Source of the DNA: Bacteroides faecis MAJ27
GTDB lineage: Bacteria > Bacteroidota > Bacteroidia > Bacteroidales > Bacteroidaceae
Assembly (NCBI RefSeq): GCF_900106755.1
Contig: NZ_FNNN01000009.1
Location: forward strand, 140,505-204,504
Length of the DNA stretch: 64,000 nt
Reading direction: 5' to 3'
The translations under genes were made by a program, and so were the position numbers. The notes under the pieces are model-generated. The model did no database searches and was not told where the DNA came from. It worked only from the letters and a program-made list of their open reading frames with translations. Positions within the stretch are counted from its first letter, which is position 1; each line of letters begins with the position of its first letter. Of this stretch, positions 27,355 through 35,836 are shown piece after piece.

Positions 27355-28490
27355 AACATAAGTTCTGGAGTTTTCGCTTCTGGCTACACCGAAGCCACCT
27401 CTACATTACATTAGGGATTTTCCTTTTCTCATTTTTGGTGATCTATATTCCGCTGAACACCTCTTTCTTCGATCCGGTAACCCGTGCATTCGAAGATTTC
27501 CGCCTGTCCGATCTCTTCCTCCGCCTGTCAAACAGGAATTCAATGCCGGAAAGCAATGAGATCTTTGTGGTAGACGTAACCTCCATCCGCAACCGCAAAG
27601 CCATAGCAGAGACAATTGCCGAAGTAGCTGCTACTTCTCCTAAAGTGATCGCACTGGATATCATGTTTCCGGACGATGACCGTTCTGAAGACAATCTAAT
27701 CCTGATGCAGACACTCGATACCATTCCGGCTACAATTGTAACGGCCTCCGAAGTATCAGACGACAACAACGTGCTCTCTTCCTTCTTCACCCCTGCCCTA
27801 CCGCAACTTCGTGAAGGATATACCAATACAACGATGAACAACACATACAGCAAGTGCCTGCGAACCTATACCACCACAGTCACCAACGAAGACGATACGC
27901 TTCGTTCGCTCCCCTTACAAATCGCACTTGCTTACCAGCCAAGCCTCCGTTATGAGAAGGATGCTGAGCAACTGATCAATTATTCGGACGTACACATTCG
28001 CAAAGTACTCCCCACCGATATTTCCCTTTTCGCCGACCGTTTCAAAGATAAAATAGTAGTGATAGGCATCGCTTCGGGCAAGGAAGATTTGCATCTGACA
28101 CCTGTAGGAGACCTTAGCGGACCGGAAATTGTGGCACTCTCTGCACATACCCTTATCCACCATCGGGAAATTACTGAGATGCCGGTCTGGCTGGGAGTAG
28201 TGTTAGGCTTTCTACTGACCTATTGCTTTGTAGTGACATGCAGTTACCTGCACATCAAATACGAGAAAACAGATAATATCCGTATTACCCTTTCCGCTAT
28301 TCTGGTAACTATACTATTGGTATTTATCAATCTGATAGTCAATCATTTCTTCCACTACAGCATTAGTCTTATATATGCATTCACCGGCATCGTACTGACA
28401 GGTAATGCGCTTTCGTTCTATGTGGGCTGGCTGCTATGGCTGCAAGAGAAAAAGAAGTTGAAACACCCGGAAAAAACACTTTACTTATGA
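27351..28490 (+). CDS. CHASE2 domain membrane protein
   Basis: A 379-residue inner-membrane protein. One N-terminal transmembrane helix (YITLGIFLFSFLVIYIP) leads into a periplasmic CHASE2 sensor domain (about 40-265), with DPVTRAFEDFRLSDLFLRL, IFVVDVTSI, VIALDIMFPDDD and IVVIGIASGKEDLHLTPVG. Three closely spaced transmembrane helices and a short basic tail follow. CHASE2 normally senses extracellular signals for kinases or cyclases, but here no cytoplasmic output domain is attached. The output is presumably a partner protein; the exported caspase-like protein encoded next, overlapping by 4 bp (ATGA), is the best candidate. The ligand is unknown. Confidence 0.9.
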   Translation: MKHKFWSFRFWLHRSHLYITLGIFLFSFLVIYIPLNTSFFDPVTRAFEDFRLSDLFLRLSNRNSMPESNEIFVVDVTSIRNRKAIAETIAEVAATSPKVIALDIMFPDDDRSEDNLILMQTLDTIPATIVTASEVSDDNNVLSSFFTPALPQLREGYTNTTMNNTYSKCLRTYTTTVTNEDDTLRSLPLQIALAYQPSLRYEKDAEQLINYSDVHIRKVLPTDISLFADRFKDKIVVIGIASGKEDLHLTPVGDLSGPEIVALSAHTLIHHREITEMPVWLGVVLGFLLTYCFVVTCSYLHIKYEKTDNIRITLSAILVTILLVFINLIVNHFFHYSISLIYAFTGIVLTGNALSFYVGWLLWLQEKKKLKHPEKTLYL

Positions 28491-30052
28491 AAAAAACAGT
28501 ATGCATATTATGGTTACTTTGCACGGTTCTCGCTTCAGCAATAGCGCAACAAACACCAACCACTGCACAGATAATGAGCAAAGCCTCCGAATACTGGGCC
28601 AAGCAGGATTATACACAGGCTGCCAGTTGGTATCGCAAGGCTGCCGAGAGAGGAGATGCCACAGCGCAGAACTGTTTAGGTAACTGTTATTTTTCGGGAA
28701 AAGGTGTGGATCAGAGCGATATGTACGCCCTGGCATGGTATCAGAGGGCCGCAGCACAGGACAATCCGGATGGAATGGTGAATTTAGGATATTGTTACTA
28801 TATAGGCAAAGGCATTGCCCAAGACTATGATACAGCGATGTCGTGGCTGCAAAAAGCCAAAGTTCTTTATACCCGTGCCCGGAAAAAAGGCGCAGATGTA
28901 CAAAAAGAACTGGACAGAATCAATGCTATGTCGAAAAAGCCGACCTTTGCTCAAAACGAAAGTCCGATACCGGCTTCTTTCGTTACCGGTGAAGCCCCTG
29001 TCACACCGGCCTCACCGGTCGTGAAAATTATTCCGCCGGAAGGTTTCCCTTATTTCAGTGAAACTCAACTGGAAATCCGTTACAGCGTAGATACTCCGCC
29101 GGACAATCCGGTAAAAGAAGTAAAGGTCACAGTCAACGGTGAGATACAGCCGACAGCGCGTGTCGTAAAAAAGGGACGAAGCGTGACGGTGACTCTGCCC
29201 AAAGACGATAGCAGCATATCCATCTCCGCCCGTAATAATACGGGATGGAGTGAAACGGAATTCCTCCGGCTCAAATGGGACAAATCGAAAGAAAACCTGA
29301 TACGGCCTAATCTTTACGTGCTGGCTATCGGAATCAATGATTACGATCAGATTCACCCTCCGTTGAAAATGGCGGTGAAAGACATGAATGACTTCGTTCG
29401 GGTGGTGGAGAAGAAAAAGCATGCGCCTTACGAAAACATTTATGTGACCAAGCTCTCAGACAAGGAAGCTACCCGCCAGAAGATTGAAGACGAATTGTGT
29501 CAGTTGGCGGCAAGGGCAGAAAGTACCGACTTTACTTTCATCTTCTTCGCCGGACACGGACTAAAAGATAACAAAGACCGATTCTATCTGGCACCGGTCG
29601 ATGCGAATATAGAAATGATCCGCAGTTCCTGCATCGATGCCGACAGATTCTCGGGCTATCTGGACGATATACGTGGCAAGGTAGTTGTATTTGCCGATGC
29701 CTGCTATTCCGGGGCACTGTTACAGGGACGCCGGAGTGTGTCTTCGCTGGATATGCAGAAGGTTGTTTCGGAGATGAACCGTGCCAAACCGGGAAGATAT
29801 ATTTATGCATCGAGCGAGGATGATACCGTTTCCAACGAGTTGCCGGAGTGGAAAAACGGTGCTTTCACCAAAGCACTGATCGAAGCATTCGAAGGGAAAG
29901 CAAAGGCAGAAGGACAAAAGGCACTGACCACCGTCGAGCTCATGAATTTCCTGCGCAAGCGAATGAAGGAAATTATTAAAGGCGACAATAACCGGAAACA
30001 GATCCCCGGATTTGACGGCTGGAATGAGGAATTCCCATTATTTACTTATTAA
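28487..30052 (+). CDS. Exported Sel1-repeat / caspase-like (C14) protein
   Basis: A 521-residue protein. The ATG at 28487 overlaps the CHASE2 stop and gives a signal peptide (MKKTVCILWLLCTVLASAIAQ); an in-frame ATG at 28436 would not. Residues about 30-125 are Sel1-like repeats (AASWYRKAAERGDATAQNCLG, ALAWYQRAAAQDNPDGMVNLG). A beta-sandwich linker (about 180-265) follows, then a caspase-like C14 domain (about 272-521). The catalytic dyad is intact: His357 in FFAGHG and Cys406 in DACYSG. Such domains cleave after acidic or basic residues, and here the protease would work in the periplasm, unlike most bacterial metacaspases. Overlaps on both sides tie it to CHASE2 and the LPP20-like gene. Confidence 0.92.
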   Translation: MKKTVCILWLLCTVLASAIAQQTPTTAQIMSKASEYWAKQDYTQAASWYRKAAERGDATAQNCLGNCYFSGKGVDQSDMYALAWYQRAAAQDNPDGMVNLGYCYYIGKGIAQDYDTAMSWLQKAKVLYTRARKKGADVQKELDRINAMSKKPTFAQNESPIPASFVTGEAPVTPASPVVKIIPPEGFPYFSETQLEIRYSVDTPPDNPVKEVKVTVNGEIQPTARVVKKGRSVTVTLPKDDSSISISARNNTGWSETEFLRLKWDKSKENLIRPNLYVLAIGINDYDQIHPPLKMAVKDMNDFVRVVEKKKHAPYENIYVTKLSDKEATRQKIEDELCQLAARAESTDFTFIFFAGHGLKDNKDRFYLAPVDANIEMIRSSCIDADRFSGYLDDIRGKVVVFADACYSGALLQGRRSVSSLDMQKVVSEMNRAKPGRYIYASSEDDTVSNELPEWKNGAFTKALIEAFEGKAKAEGQKALTTVELMNFLRKRMKEIIKGDNNRKQIPGFDGWNEEFPLFTY

Positions 30053-30062
30053 CAGGCATCCA

Positions 30063-30968
30063 ATGAAAATAATCCTGACAGCAGTTTTTCTTCTGATCGC
30101 TATCCTTTCTCCGGCCACAGCGCAACAGGGAGGAGATTCGTACATTGTCTACTCCGTTGCGGGCAGTGTAAAATCGGCAGGACACCCCATACAGCCCAAA
30201 CAGAAATTGTTTCCGCTGCAAACAATAACGATAGGCAAAGAAAGCCAGTTAACTCTTCTGAATGAGGATGCCAAATTGCTGTATAGCCTGAACCGTACCG
30301 GTACATGGACGGTCAAGGAATATATTCACGACATGAAACCTTCTGTACTTCGCCTGTCTGCCAACTATCTCCGATATATCAAGGACCAGCTTTTCAGCAA
30401 TACCGACGACACAGCGCCAAACCGGAAACTGGGCAAAGTGACCACCACAGGATACAGAGGAGAAGAAGAAAACCAACAGTTTATCCAGGCAATGTGCGCT
30501 TGCCTGCAAGTATCGGGCAACGAAACCCTGCAAGAAGTCTTTGTACAGAAAGATCCTTCACAGAAAAGTAATTATCTGCTGACTTTCGAACTGGTTTCAC
30601 ATCAGGACGGCTCGGTTCTGAAACCGGACGGTTCCAACCTGAAGAATCCTTATTACGTACGGGCCACCAATCATTCCCTTGTCACGCTGTTCGTCAATGT
30701 GCTGAATATAGACAGTTCCCTGAATACTTATCTGGTACTCCAGCCGGACAAGCAAGGTCATTTTGCCAACTACCTGCTTCCTGCCGAAAGCACGGTTTCA
30801 TTCCCGCAACAAACCATTGAGTTCAGCAGGATGTCAACTGAGAATTTCGTATTAATGGCAGCTCCTTTCCCTATCGATTTCTCTTTATTGGAGTCGCCTA
30901 TACACCGCCAGTCAGAAGAAAGCAAATCAAAAATGAAGATCGGGCTCAGCCGGCTGACGTTTCACTAA
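30063..30968 (+). CDS. Exported FecR-like domain protein, last gene of the caspase operon
   Basis: 301 residues from the ATG at 30063, which gives the signal peptide MKIILTAVFLLIAILSPATAQ; longer frames overlap the caspase gene. The N-terminal part (about 25-95) has the pattern of a FecR-like beta domain (YIVYSVAGSVKSAGHPIQPKQKLFP ... SQLTLLNEDAKLLYSL). The C-terminal part (about 190-300) resembles DUF4384-type domains associated with caspases (NPYYVRATNHSLVTLFVNVLNIDSS, then YLLPAESTVSFP). It starts 10 bp after the caspase stop. It could be a substrate, inhibitor or scaffold of the protease. Family calls are by eye and tentative. Confidence 0.7.
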   Translation: MKIILTAVFLLIAILSPATAQQGGDSYIVYSVAGSVKSAGHPIQPKQKLFPLQTITIGKESQLTLLNEDAKLLYSLNRTGTWTVKEYIHDMKPSVLRLSANYLRYIKDQLFSNTDDTAPNRKLGKVTTTGYRGEEENQQFIQAMCACLQVSGNETLQEVFVQKDPSQKSNYLLTFELVSHQDGSVLKPDGSNLKNPYYVRATNHSLVTLFVNVLNIDSSLNTYLVLQPDKQGHFANYLLPAESTVSFPQQTIEFSRMSTENFVLMAAPFPIDFSLLESPIHRQSEESKSKMKIGLSRLTFH

Positions 30969-31016
30969 CACTAATATTTTGTTCTCTTTAAAGTAATGAA
31001 ACAGACATCAAATAAT

Positions 31017-31038
31017 AAAGCCGGATTTCCCCGGCTTA
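31017..31038. terminator. Terminator hairpin between convergent genes
   Basis: AAGCCGG pairs with CCGGCTT around a 6-nt loop, between the FecR-like gene and the outer-membrane receptor gene. On the minus strand it is followed by TTATTATTTG. Confidence 0.6.
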
Positions 31039-31064
31039 TCTTATGAATTGAAGGTGAGGGTGGT

Positions 31065-33623
31065 CTACTGACCACCTCCGCCACCGGTACTTCCACCTTC
31101 TCCGCCGCCTTTCACGTCATCGTTATTGATGCTTCGGGCTGCTTTCTTCACACTGGCTTTCAGTTCGCCAATCCGGTAGCTGATACTAAATCCAAAGCTG
31201 CGGCTCGGCCATTTACTGCTACTCTTCGACAGGAAGTTTACGCCCTCCGTATGATTGTTATAGCTTCTGTACTTCTCAAATATATTATTGCAGTACAAGT
31301 TCAGGCTCAAACGTTCTTCTTTCATGAAAGAACGGCTGATCCCCAAACCATAATAATAATAACCGGAACCTTTTCCCTGCAGGTTAATGTACGGAGTACT
31401 ACCGCCACCATTCAGACTTAACCGTATCTTCAATGGAAGAGTGTGCTGGACACCGCCATAGAAAGAACCGTTCCATCCATAATTATGCAATCCCTGCGCC
31501 TCACTTTTCAGGTCGCTATAACTTCCGCGTCCGTTGACGTACAAGCGTGTTTTAGGCGATGCGTTCCAGTTAAGGTAAAAGCTTAATCCCGTATTCCGGC
31601 TCTTTCCTATATTGGCATACGTACTGTACAAAGCTCCTTCCGGTGCCACATGTTCCGGATTATCGTCAAACATCTCTCCTCCCGGTTCGGTAATCAACCG
31701 GCTTATATTCTCTATGCTGTTATTATTGAACGAATGCCGTAACGACAGATTGACATTGAACTTCGCCCCAAAATTACTATAAGACAAGTCAAACGAATGA
31801 CTTTTCTCACTCTTCAAGTCCGAATTTCCCTGAGTGATAAACATCGGATTCTGATTATTAAAATAAGGATTCAGATTCCAGATGCCCGGACGCCAGATAC
31901 GCATATTATAACCCGCCCGTATATTTTGAGTCTTGCCCAGTTTCATACCCAGTGAAACAGAAGGTACGAGGTCACTAAAGTTCGTATGGAAATTCTCACC
32001 CGGACCAACAATATACTTCACGCGCTGTATGGTTTGCTCATACCGCATACCCGGTTTGAAAGTGAAATCTTTGTATTTCAGTGTATATCCGAGATAAGCC
32101 GCCAAAATATGATTCAAATGGCGATAGTCGCTACTGCGGTCTTCATTGTATAAATAATCCTCGCTTCCTCCGGACGCTTCATAAAGTTTATTGTCGCTGG
32201 TATTGCGGCGGAAAATATATTTCGCACCCGCCTCGATAGTATGCAACTTACCAATCGGCGTGGTATAGTCCACCTGAAACGTTTGTTCCATTGTATTGGT
32301 CTTTCCGTCCGAATGATAATTTCTCAACAGCAGCCGCTTGACGAGTTCCTCCATCTCATCTTCGGGATAAATATCCTTATAGGTATTATAAGAATTGCTT
32401 GTCTGAGGTTGTGTATTAATCTTATAAGAGAAAGTGATCATCCGCTGCTTGTTCTTTCTGGAGGTACGCTGATAGTCTATGTTTCCATTAATGGAGTACC
32501 AGGAACCTTTTCCATGATTGTCCATCCGATAGCTGTAGGCTATATCCTCATGGTTAGCGCCGTACATGTTGGTAAAGCCATCACCATAATTCTTACTGTT
32601 GCTGCCATACATTCCCAAAGCTACCGTCAGCAGTCTTAGTGTATCGATTTCATAACTGGCTTCCAGATTTCCATACTGGAAGTTGCCTTTCGACTTGGAA
32701 CTGCTATTTGATTCAAGATACTTTTCCGTTTCCGACTCGTAATTTTCGCGATAGCTATCCGAATAGCCGCGCGGCCTGTCATTGTAGTTATAGTTATAAT
32801 TGGCAGAGACGGTCATTTTACCCTGCTTGACCATTGCATAGCCACCGGCACCGGCGCCATAATTGCTGGCATTCGCCCGGAAGGTTGCTGTGTATCCTTC
32901 GAATCCACCGCCTACTGTCACGATATTCAGAATACCTCCCACTCCTTCGGCGTCATACTTGGCACCCGGCGAAGTTATCACCTCAATATATTTAATGGAA
33001 TTGGCAGGCATGCTTTTCAGCACTTCTTTCGGATTGTTGCTCATCATGTTATTGGGCTTTCCATTGACGTGCACCTTAAAGCTGCTGCTACCGTTCACCT
33101 GTATATTATCTTCTCCGTCCACCGTCACCAAAGGCACTTTCCGAAGCATCTCCAGTATGCTGTTCGACTTCGAATCGGGATCGTCTTCAATGTTATACTC
33201 TATCTTGTCTACATCTACCTTAACCAAAGGTTTTTGCGCCACAACTTCCACTCCCTTCAGTTCATTGGTAGCCTCAGCCGAAAGCATCGTTCCCAGATCA
33301 ATGACTTTAACCGACGGCTTCAACGTAAACTCTCGGGTGATAACTGCCTTACCGATGGAAGAAATAGTAATCACATAATCTCCTGCCGCTGCATTCAGTT
33401 TCTCCTGAAACTTACCGCTGGCACCGGTCACCGCCATCTTGATAGCTTTGTCCGGAGCACCCTTTTTAGTAATCTTAATGGTTGCGTAAGGTTCTCCTTC
33501 CTGAGTCAGTGAATCTAAAAGTACACCTTTAATGATATACGAGGGAGTCGCAGAATTTTGTGCCCACCCTGTCATCACTGCGGTGAACACGAATAGTAAT
33601 AGTAGCAATAGTCTGTGTTTCAT
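31065..33623 (-). CDS. TonB-dependent receptor-like outer-membrane protein
   Basis: An 852-residue outer-membrane protein of the type with carboxypeptidase regulatory-like domain, plug and OMP_b-brl_3 barrel. The signal peptide ends MTGWAQ. An N-terminal beta-sandwich (about 28-120) carries PYATIKITKKGAPDKAIKMAV. The plug follows with EMLRKVPLVTVDGEDNIQVNG and IKYIEVITSPGAKYDAEGVGGILNIVT. The remainder is aromatic-rich barrel, SRSFGFSISYRIG being the last strand. Unusually, about 30 residues follow the barrel, ending in a glycine-rich tail (KGGGEGGSTGGGGGQ). It has no SusD partner and stands alone, so the substrate (metal chelate, peptide or sugar) is unknown. Confidence 0.88.
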   Translation of the reverse strand: MKHRLLLLLLFVFTAVMTGWAQNSATPSYIIKGVLLDSLTQEGEPYATIKITKKGAPDKAIKMAVTGASGKFQEKLNAAAGDYVITISSIGKAVITREFTLKPSVKVIDLGTMLSAEATNELKGVEVVAQKPLVKVDVDKIEYNIEDDPDSKSNSILEMLRKVPLVTVDGEDNIQVNGSSSFKVHVNGKPNNMMSNNPKEVLKSMPANSIKYIEVITSPGAKYDAEGVGGILNIVTVGGGFEGYTATFRANASNYGAGAGGYAMVKQGKMTVSANYNYNYNDRPRGYSDSYRENYESETEKYLESNSSSKSKGNFQYGNLEASYEIDTLRLLTVALGMYGSNSKNYGDGFTNMYGANHEDIAYSYRMDNHGKGSWYSINGNIDYQRTSRKNKQRMITFSYKINTQPQTSNSYNTYKDIYPEDEMEELVKRLLLRNYHSDGKTNTMEQTFQVDYTTPIGKLHTIEAGAKYIFRRNTSDNKLYEASGGSEDYLYNEDRSSDYRHLNHILAAYLGYTLKYKDFTFKPGMRYEQTIQRVKYIVGPGENFHTNFSDLVPSVSLGMKLGKTQNIRAGYNMRIWRPGIWNLNPYFNNQNPMFITQGNSDLKSEKSHSFDLSYSNFGAKFNVNLSLRHSFNNNSIENISRLITEPGGEMFDDNPEHVAPEGALYSTYANIGKSRNTGLSFYLNWNASPKTRLYVNGRGSYSDLKSEAQGLHNYGWNGSFYGGVQHTLPLKIRLSLNGGGSTPYINLQGKGSGYYYYGLGISRSFMKEERLSLNLYCNNIFEKYRSYNNHTEGVNFLSKSSSKWPSRSFGFSISYRIGELKASVKKAARSINNDDVKGGGEGGSTGGGGGQ

Positions 33624-33843
33624 GCCCCAAATGTTTTAGTTTTTAGTTTATTAGACGAAGATTCCTTCAATTCTTCACAAAATCGGGGGTAAAAGTAGAT
33701 GGTTTCTTTATCGTTACGAAACTTTCGGAGTTAAGAATAGTAAAAGAAGAGATAAAAAAGATTATACGAAACCTTCAAAACCTTAATAACAACGGCATAA
33801 TAGAATAATAGTTTTCTCTATAGAAAATAACGTCTGCGCATTC

Positions 33844-33951
33844 ATAAATTAATTCGTCCGGCTATAGGCATCTTTCCGTCCGCCTATAGCCGGACGAAAG
33901 GTTGCCTATAGGCAAACGCAACTTTGCCTATAGGCGGACGAATTAATTTAT
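33844..33951. repeat. Multi-branched palindrome built on a CTATAG core
   Basis: The outer arms (ATAAATTAATTCGTCCGGCT at the left, its near-complement at the right) pair with one mismatch over 26 bp. Inside are two more hairpins: one around CGTCCGCCTATAGCCGGACG and a perfect 14-nt palindrome, TTGCCTATAGGCAA. The CTATAG core occurs four times. The element could form a cruciform or a branched RNA. Confidence 0.85.
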
Positions 33952-34126
33952 TCACTAAAGGAGATTAAGTTGTGCACTAAAAGATATTATATTTAGAATC
34001 CCATATTTTATTTCCTAAAATACAGGAAACAAACGAATTAATATTTCCTTAAAAATAGGAAATGTTATAGACGTCAATACATCTCTTTACAGTCATAACA
34101 CAAAGAAAAGTACCGTGTGCTGTACC

Positions 34127-34193
34127 ATGATCATTGCCAAAGAGAACCTACGTAACTTCTTACGCTGGCACGAAACCCTTCCCATCAAAGACA
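34127..34193 (+). pseudogene. Decayed fragment of a paralogue of the small coiled-coil gene at 35236
   Basis: In frame from an ATG at 34127, the fragment reads MIIAKENLRNFLRWHETLPIKD. This aligns with LIIDEESLQKFLCWHEALPIKE in the intact protein encoded at 35236-35676. Similarity stops after about 22 residues. The frame then runs into unrelated sequence. It is a remnant of a duplicated copy in the repeat-rich gap. Confidence 0.65.
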
Positions 34194-34238
34194 GATGCTT
34201 TTACACGTCACACTATAAGTTTTCAAATAGGTGGATAT

Positions 34239-34570
34239 CCTTCACCTTTTCTTCGAAACCTTTTATCCATAAGCGATAACGGGTGAAACACATCGCCCTT
34301 CACCGATCCTTCATCCAATTTTCATATTGGACCATAAAGAAATCGTTCACTTTGCTATAAGCTAATTTGTTTTTGCTATAATGATATTCGTATTAGCTAT
34401 AACCTAATCGAAAGATGCTAATAGATTATTTTTTTCTTCCCAATGTTTATTTCAAATCATTGAATAGTTTATTTCAAACATTTACAATGTTTTCTCCACT
34501 CACTAGGTGAATAGCCGCCCCTTCACCCGAGACCACTGATGGATAAGAGGTTGGGAGGAAAAAGTGAAGG
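34239..34570. repeat. Large imperfect inverted repeat, 50-bp arms
   Basis: 34239-34288 aligns without gaps to the complement of 34521-34570 with about 11 mismatches in 50 (shared blocks CCTTCAC, TTATCCAT, CGGGTGAA). The 230-bp centre is A/T rich and contains two near-copies of GTTTATTTCAAA. No gene is seen in it. Confidence 0.75.
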
Positions 34571-34608
34571 TGAAAGCGATGCTCGTAACATCTGACGTAC
34601 GGTTATCT

Positions 34609-34643
34609 AAAGCTATGCTTTAGCAACCATAAAGCATAGCTTT
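34609..34643. repeat. 14-bp perfect hairpin
   Basis: AAAGCTATGCTTTA at 34609-34622 is exactly complementary to 34630-34643, loop 7 nt. A shorter related palindrome (AAAGCATTGCTTT) follows at about 34652. Confidence 0.8.
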
Positions 34644-34897
34644 TGAAGATACAAAGCATTGCTTTACGAAAGAGATAAATGCGCTATGAATAATGGTAGA
34701 CAACATCTTGAAAACATTATTCAACCAAACACAAAAAAGCCATTCTAAATATCGGACTTCTTTTATTTATTTCCGTTTTTCCATATTATTCCCCAAAAAC
34801 ATATATCTTTGTCATACACTTTCTGCACATCAGCGAGATGTAATAAGCGGGTAGTGCTTTTTATTACTTTATTGGAGTAAATAACGTATTGTCTCTC

Positions 34898-35064
34898 GTA
34901 CTCGAAACTAGCAATTTCATACTAAAGAGAGATGATACAACAGATACTCCACGTGAATTGCTATATATCAACATATCAGTTATGGATGTGTTATATATAA
35001 ACGATTGGCGTGGATGTCTGTTGTTATCATTATCTTTTAGTAGGGTTTGCTAGACCTCGAGTAC
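34898..35064. repeat. Long imperfect hairpin, arms about 80 nt
   Basis: The left arm (starts GTACTCGAAACTAGCAA) aligns with the complement of the right arm (GTACTCGAGGTCTAGCAA) across about 80 nt, with mismatches and a few 1-nt gaps. The loop is about 6 nt. Pairing may extend another 15-20 nt outward. A -7-like TATCTTTG at 34804-34811 points into it, so it could be transcribed as one rod-like RNA. Confidence 0.75.
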
Positions 35065-35235
35065 AGATAATGGTTCAACAGCATCCATGCCTCTTTTGTA
35101 TCCGGTCGGTTCCCTTCATAATCCCCATACCCCACAACCCTCCGACTGGAAAGCAAAATGCAGGGATGCTTGTTGCACCACACTTACCAAGACTTATTCA
35201 CTCTTTTTTGTTAAACACATAAACAAAGAAACACT

Positions 35236-35676
35236 ATGCCGAAATGGATTAGCATAGACGAAGCCGTACACAAATACGAAGTCAAGGAGGAAGACGTCTG
35301 TTTGTGGGCAGAAACGGAAGCAATTACCGCATCTTTCACTGAGACTACTCTTATCATTGACGAAGAGAGCCTTCAGAAATTCCTGTGCTGGCACGAAGCT
35401 CTTCCTATCAAAGAATACATTCAGACGTTGGAGCAACTCTGTATGAATCAAGCAGAAATATGCAAACTATCTCTTGAAGTCATCGAATTGCAAAAACGAG
35501 ACCTTCAGCATCAGCAAAGAACAATCGCACTACTCGAAAAACGGCAAGCGATGGCAACCGAACAAAACAGGTTAAACCAACAGGTGATCACGATGGTGTC
35601 TGATACGCTAAGCAAAACAGAGGATGGGTGGATGGAGAGGTTATGGAGAAGAATTAGCAACAAACAAAAACTATAA
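35236..35676 (+). CDS. Small coiled-coil protein, unknown function
   Basis: A 146-residue cytoplasmic protein with no signal peptide. The N-terminal part (WISIDEAVHKYEVKEEDVCLWAETEAIT) looks like a small helix-turn-helix or excisionase-like fold. It is followed by the FLCWHEALPIKEY motif and then a long helical stretch (about 70-130; HQQRTIALLEKRQAMATEQNRLNQ) with coiled-coil character. The end is basic (ERLWRRISNKQKL). A decayed copy of part of this gene lies 1.1 kb upstream, so the family duplicates. I do not recognise a function; DNA binding is a guess. Neighbours are unrelated and the upstream region is full of inverted repeats. Confidence 0.7.
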   Translation: MPKWISIDEAVHKYEVKEEDVCLWAETEAITASFTETTLIIDEESLQKFLCWHEALPIKEYIQTLEQLCMNQAEICKLSLEVIELQKRDLQHQQRTIALLEKRQAMATEQNRLNQQVITMVSDTLSKTEDGWMERLWRRISNKQKL

Positions 35677-35836
35677 AAACAACTTCTTACTCAAATATGA
35701 TTGCGATAACCGTGAGGCTTAAACCAGACACATTCCTATATTAATTAGAAAAACCTCCATCTCCCACTTTTATTTCCTATTGATAGGAAAATATGGAAAA
35801 TGAAGGTAAACTTCAGCTAAAATAAAAAGCTTTATT

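Noticed and set aside
28436..28486. Earlier start of the caspase-like gene
   Set aside because: It would overlap CHASE2 by 55 bp and hide a clear signal peptide at 28487.
33844..35064. CRISPR array or phase-variable invertible promoter in the repeat-rich gap
   Set aside because: Repeats are unlike each other, without regular spacers, and the arms are too diverged to be substrates of a site-specific invertase; no recombinase gene is near.
35010..35222. 70-codon frame before the coiled-coil gene
   Set aside because: It overlaps the right arm of the long hairpin and looks non-biological in composition.
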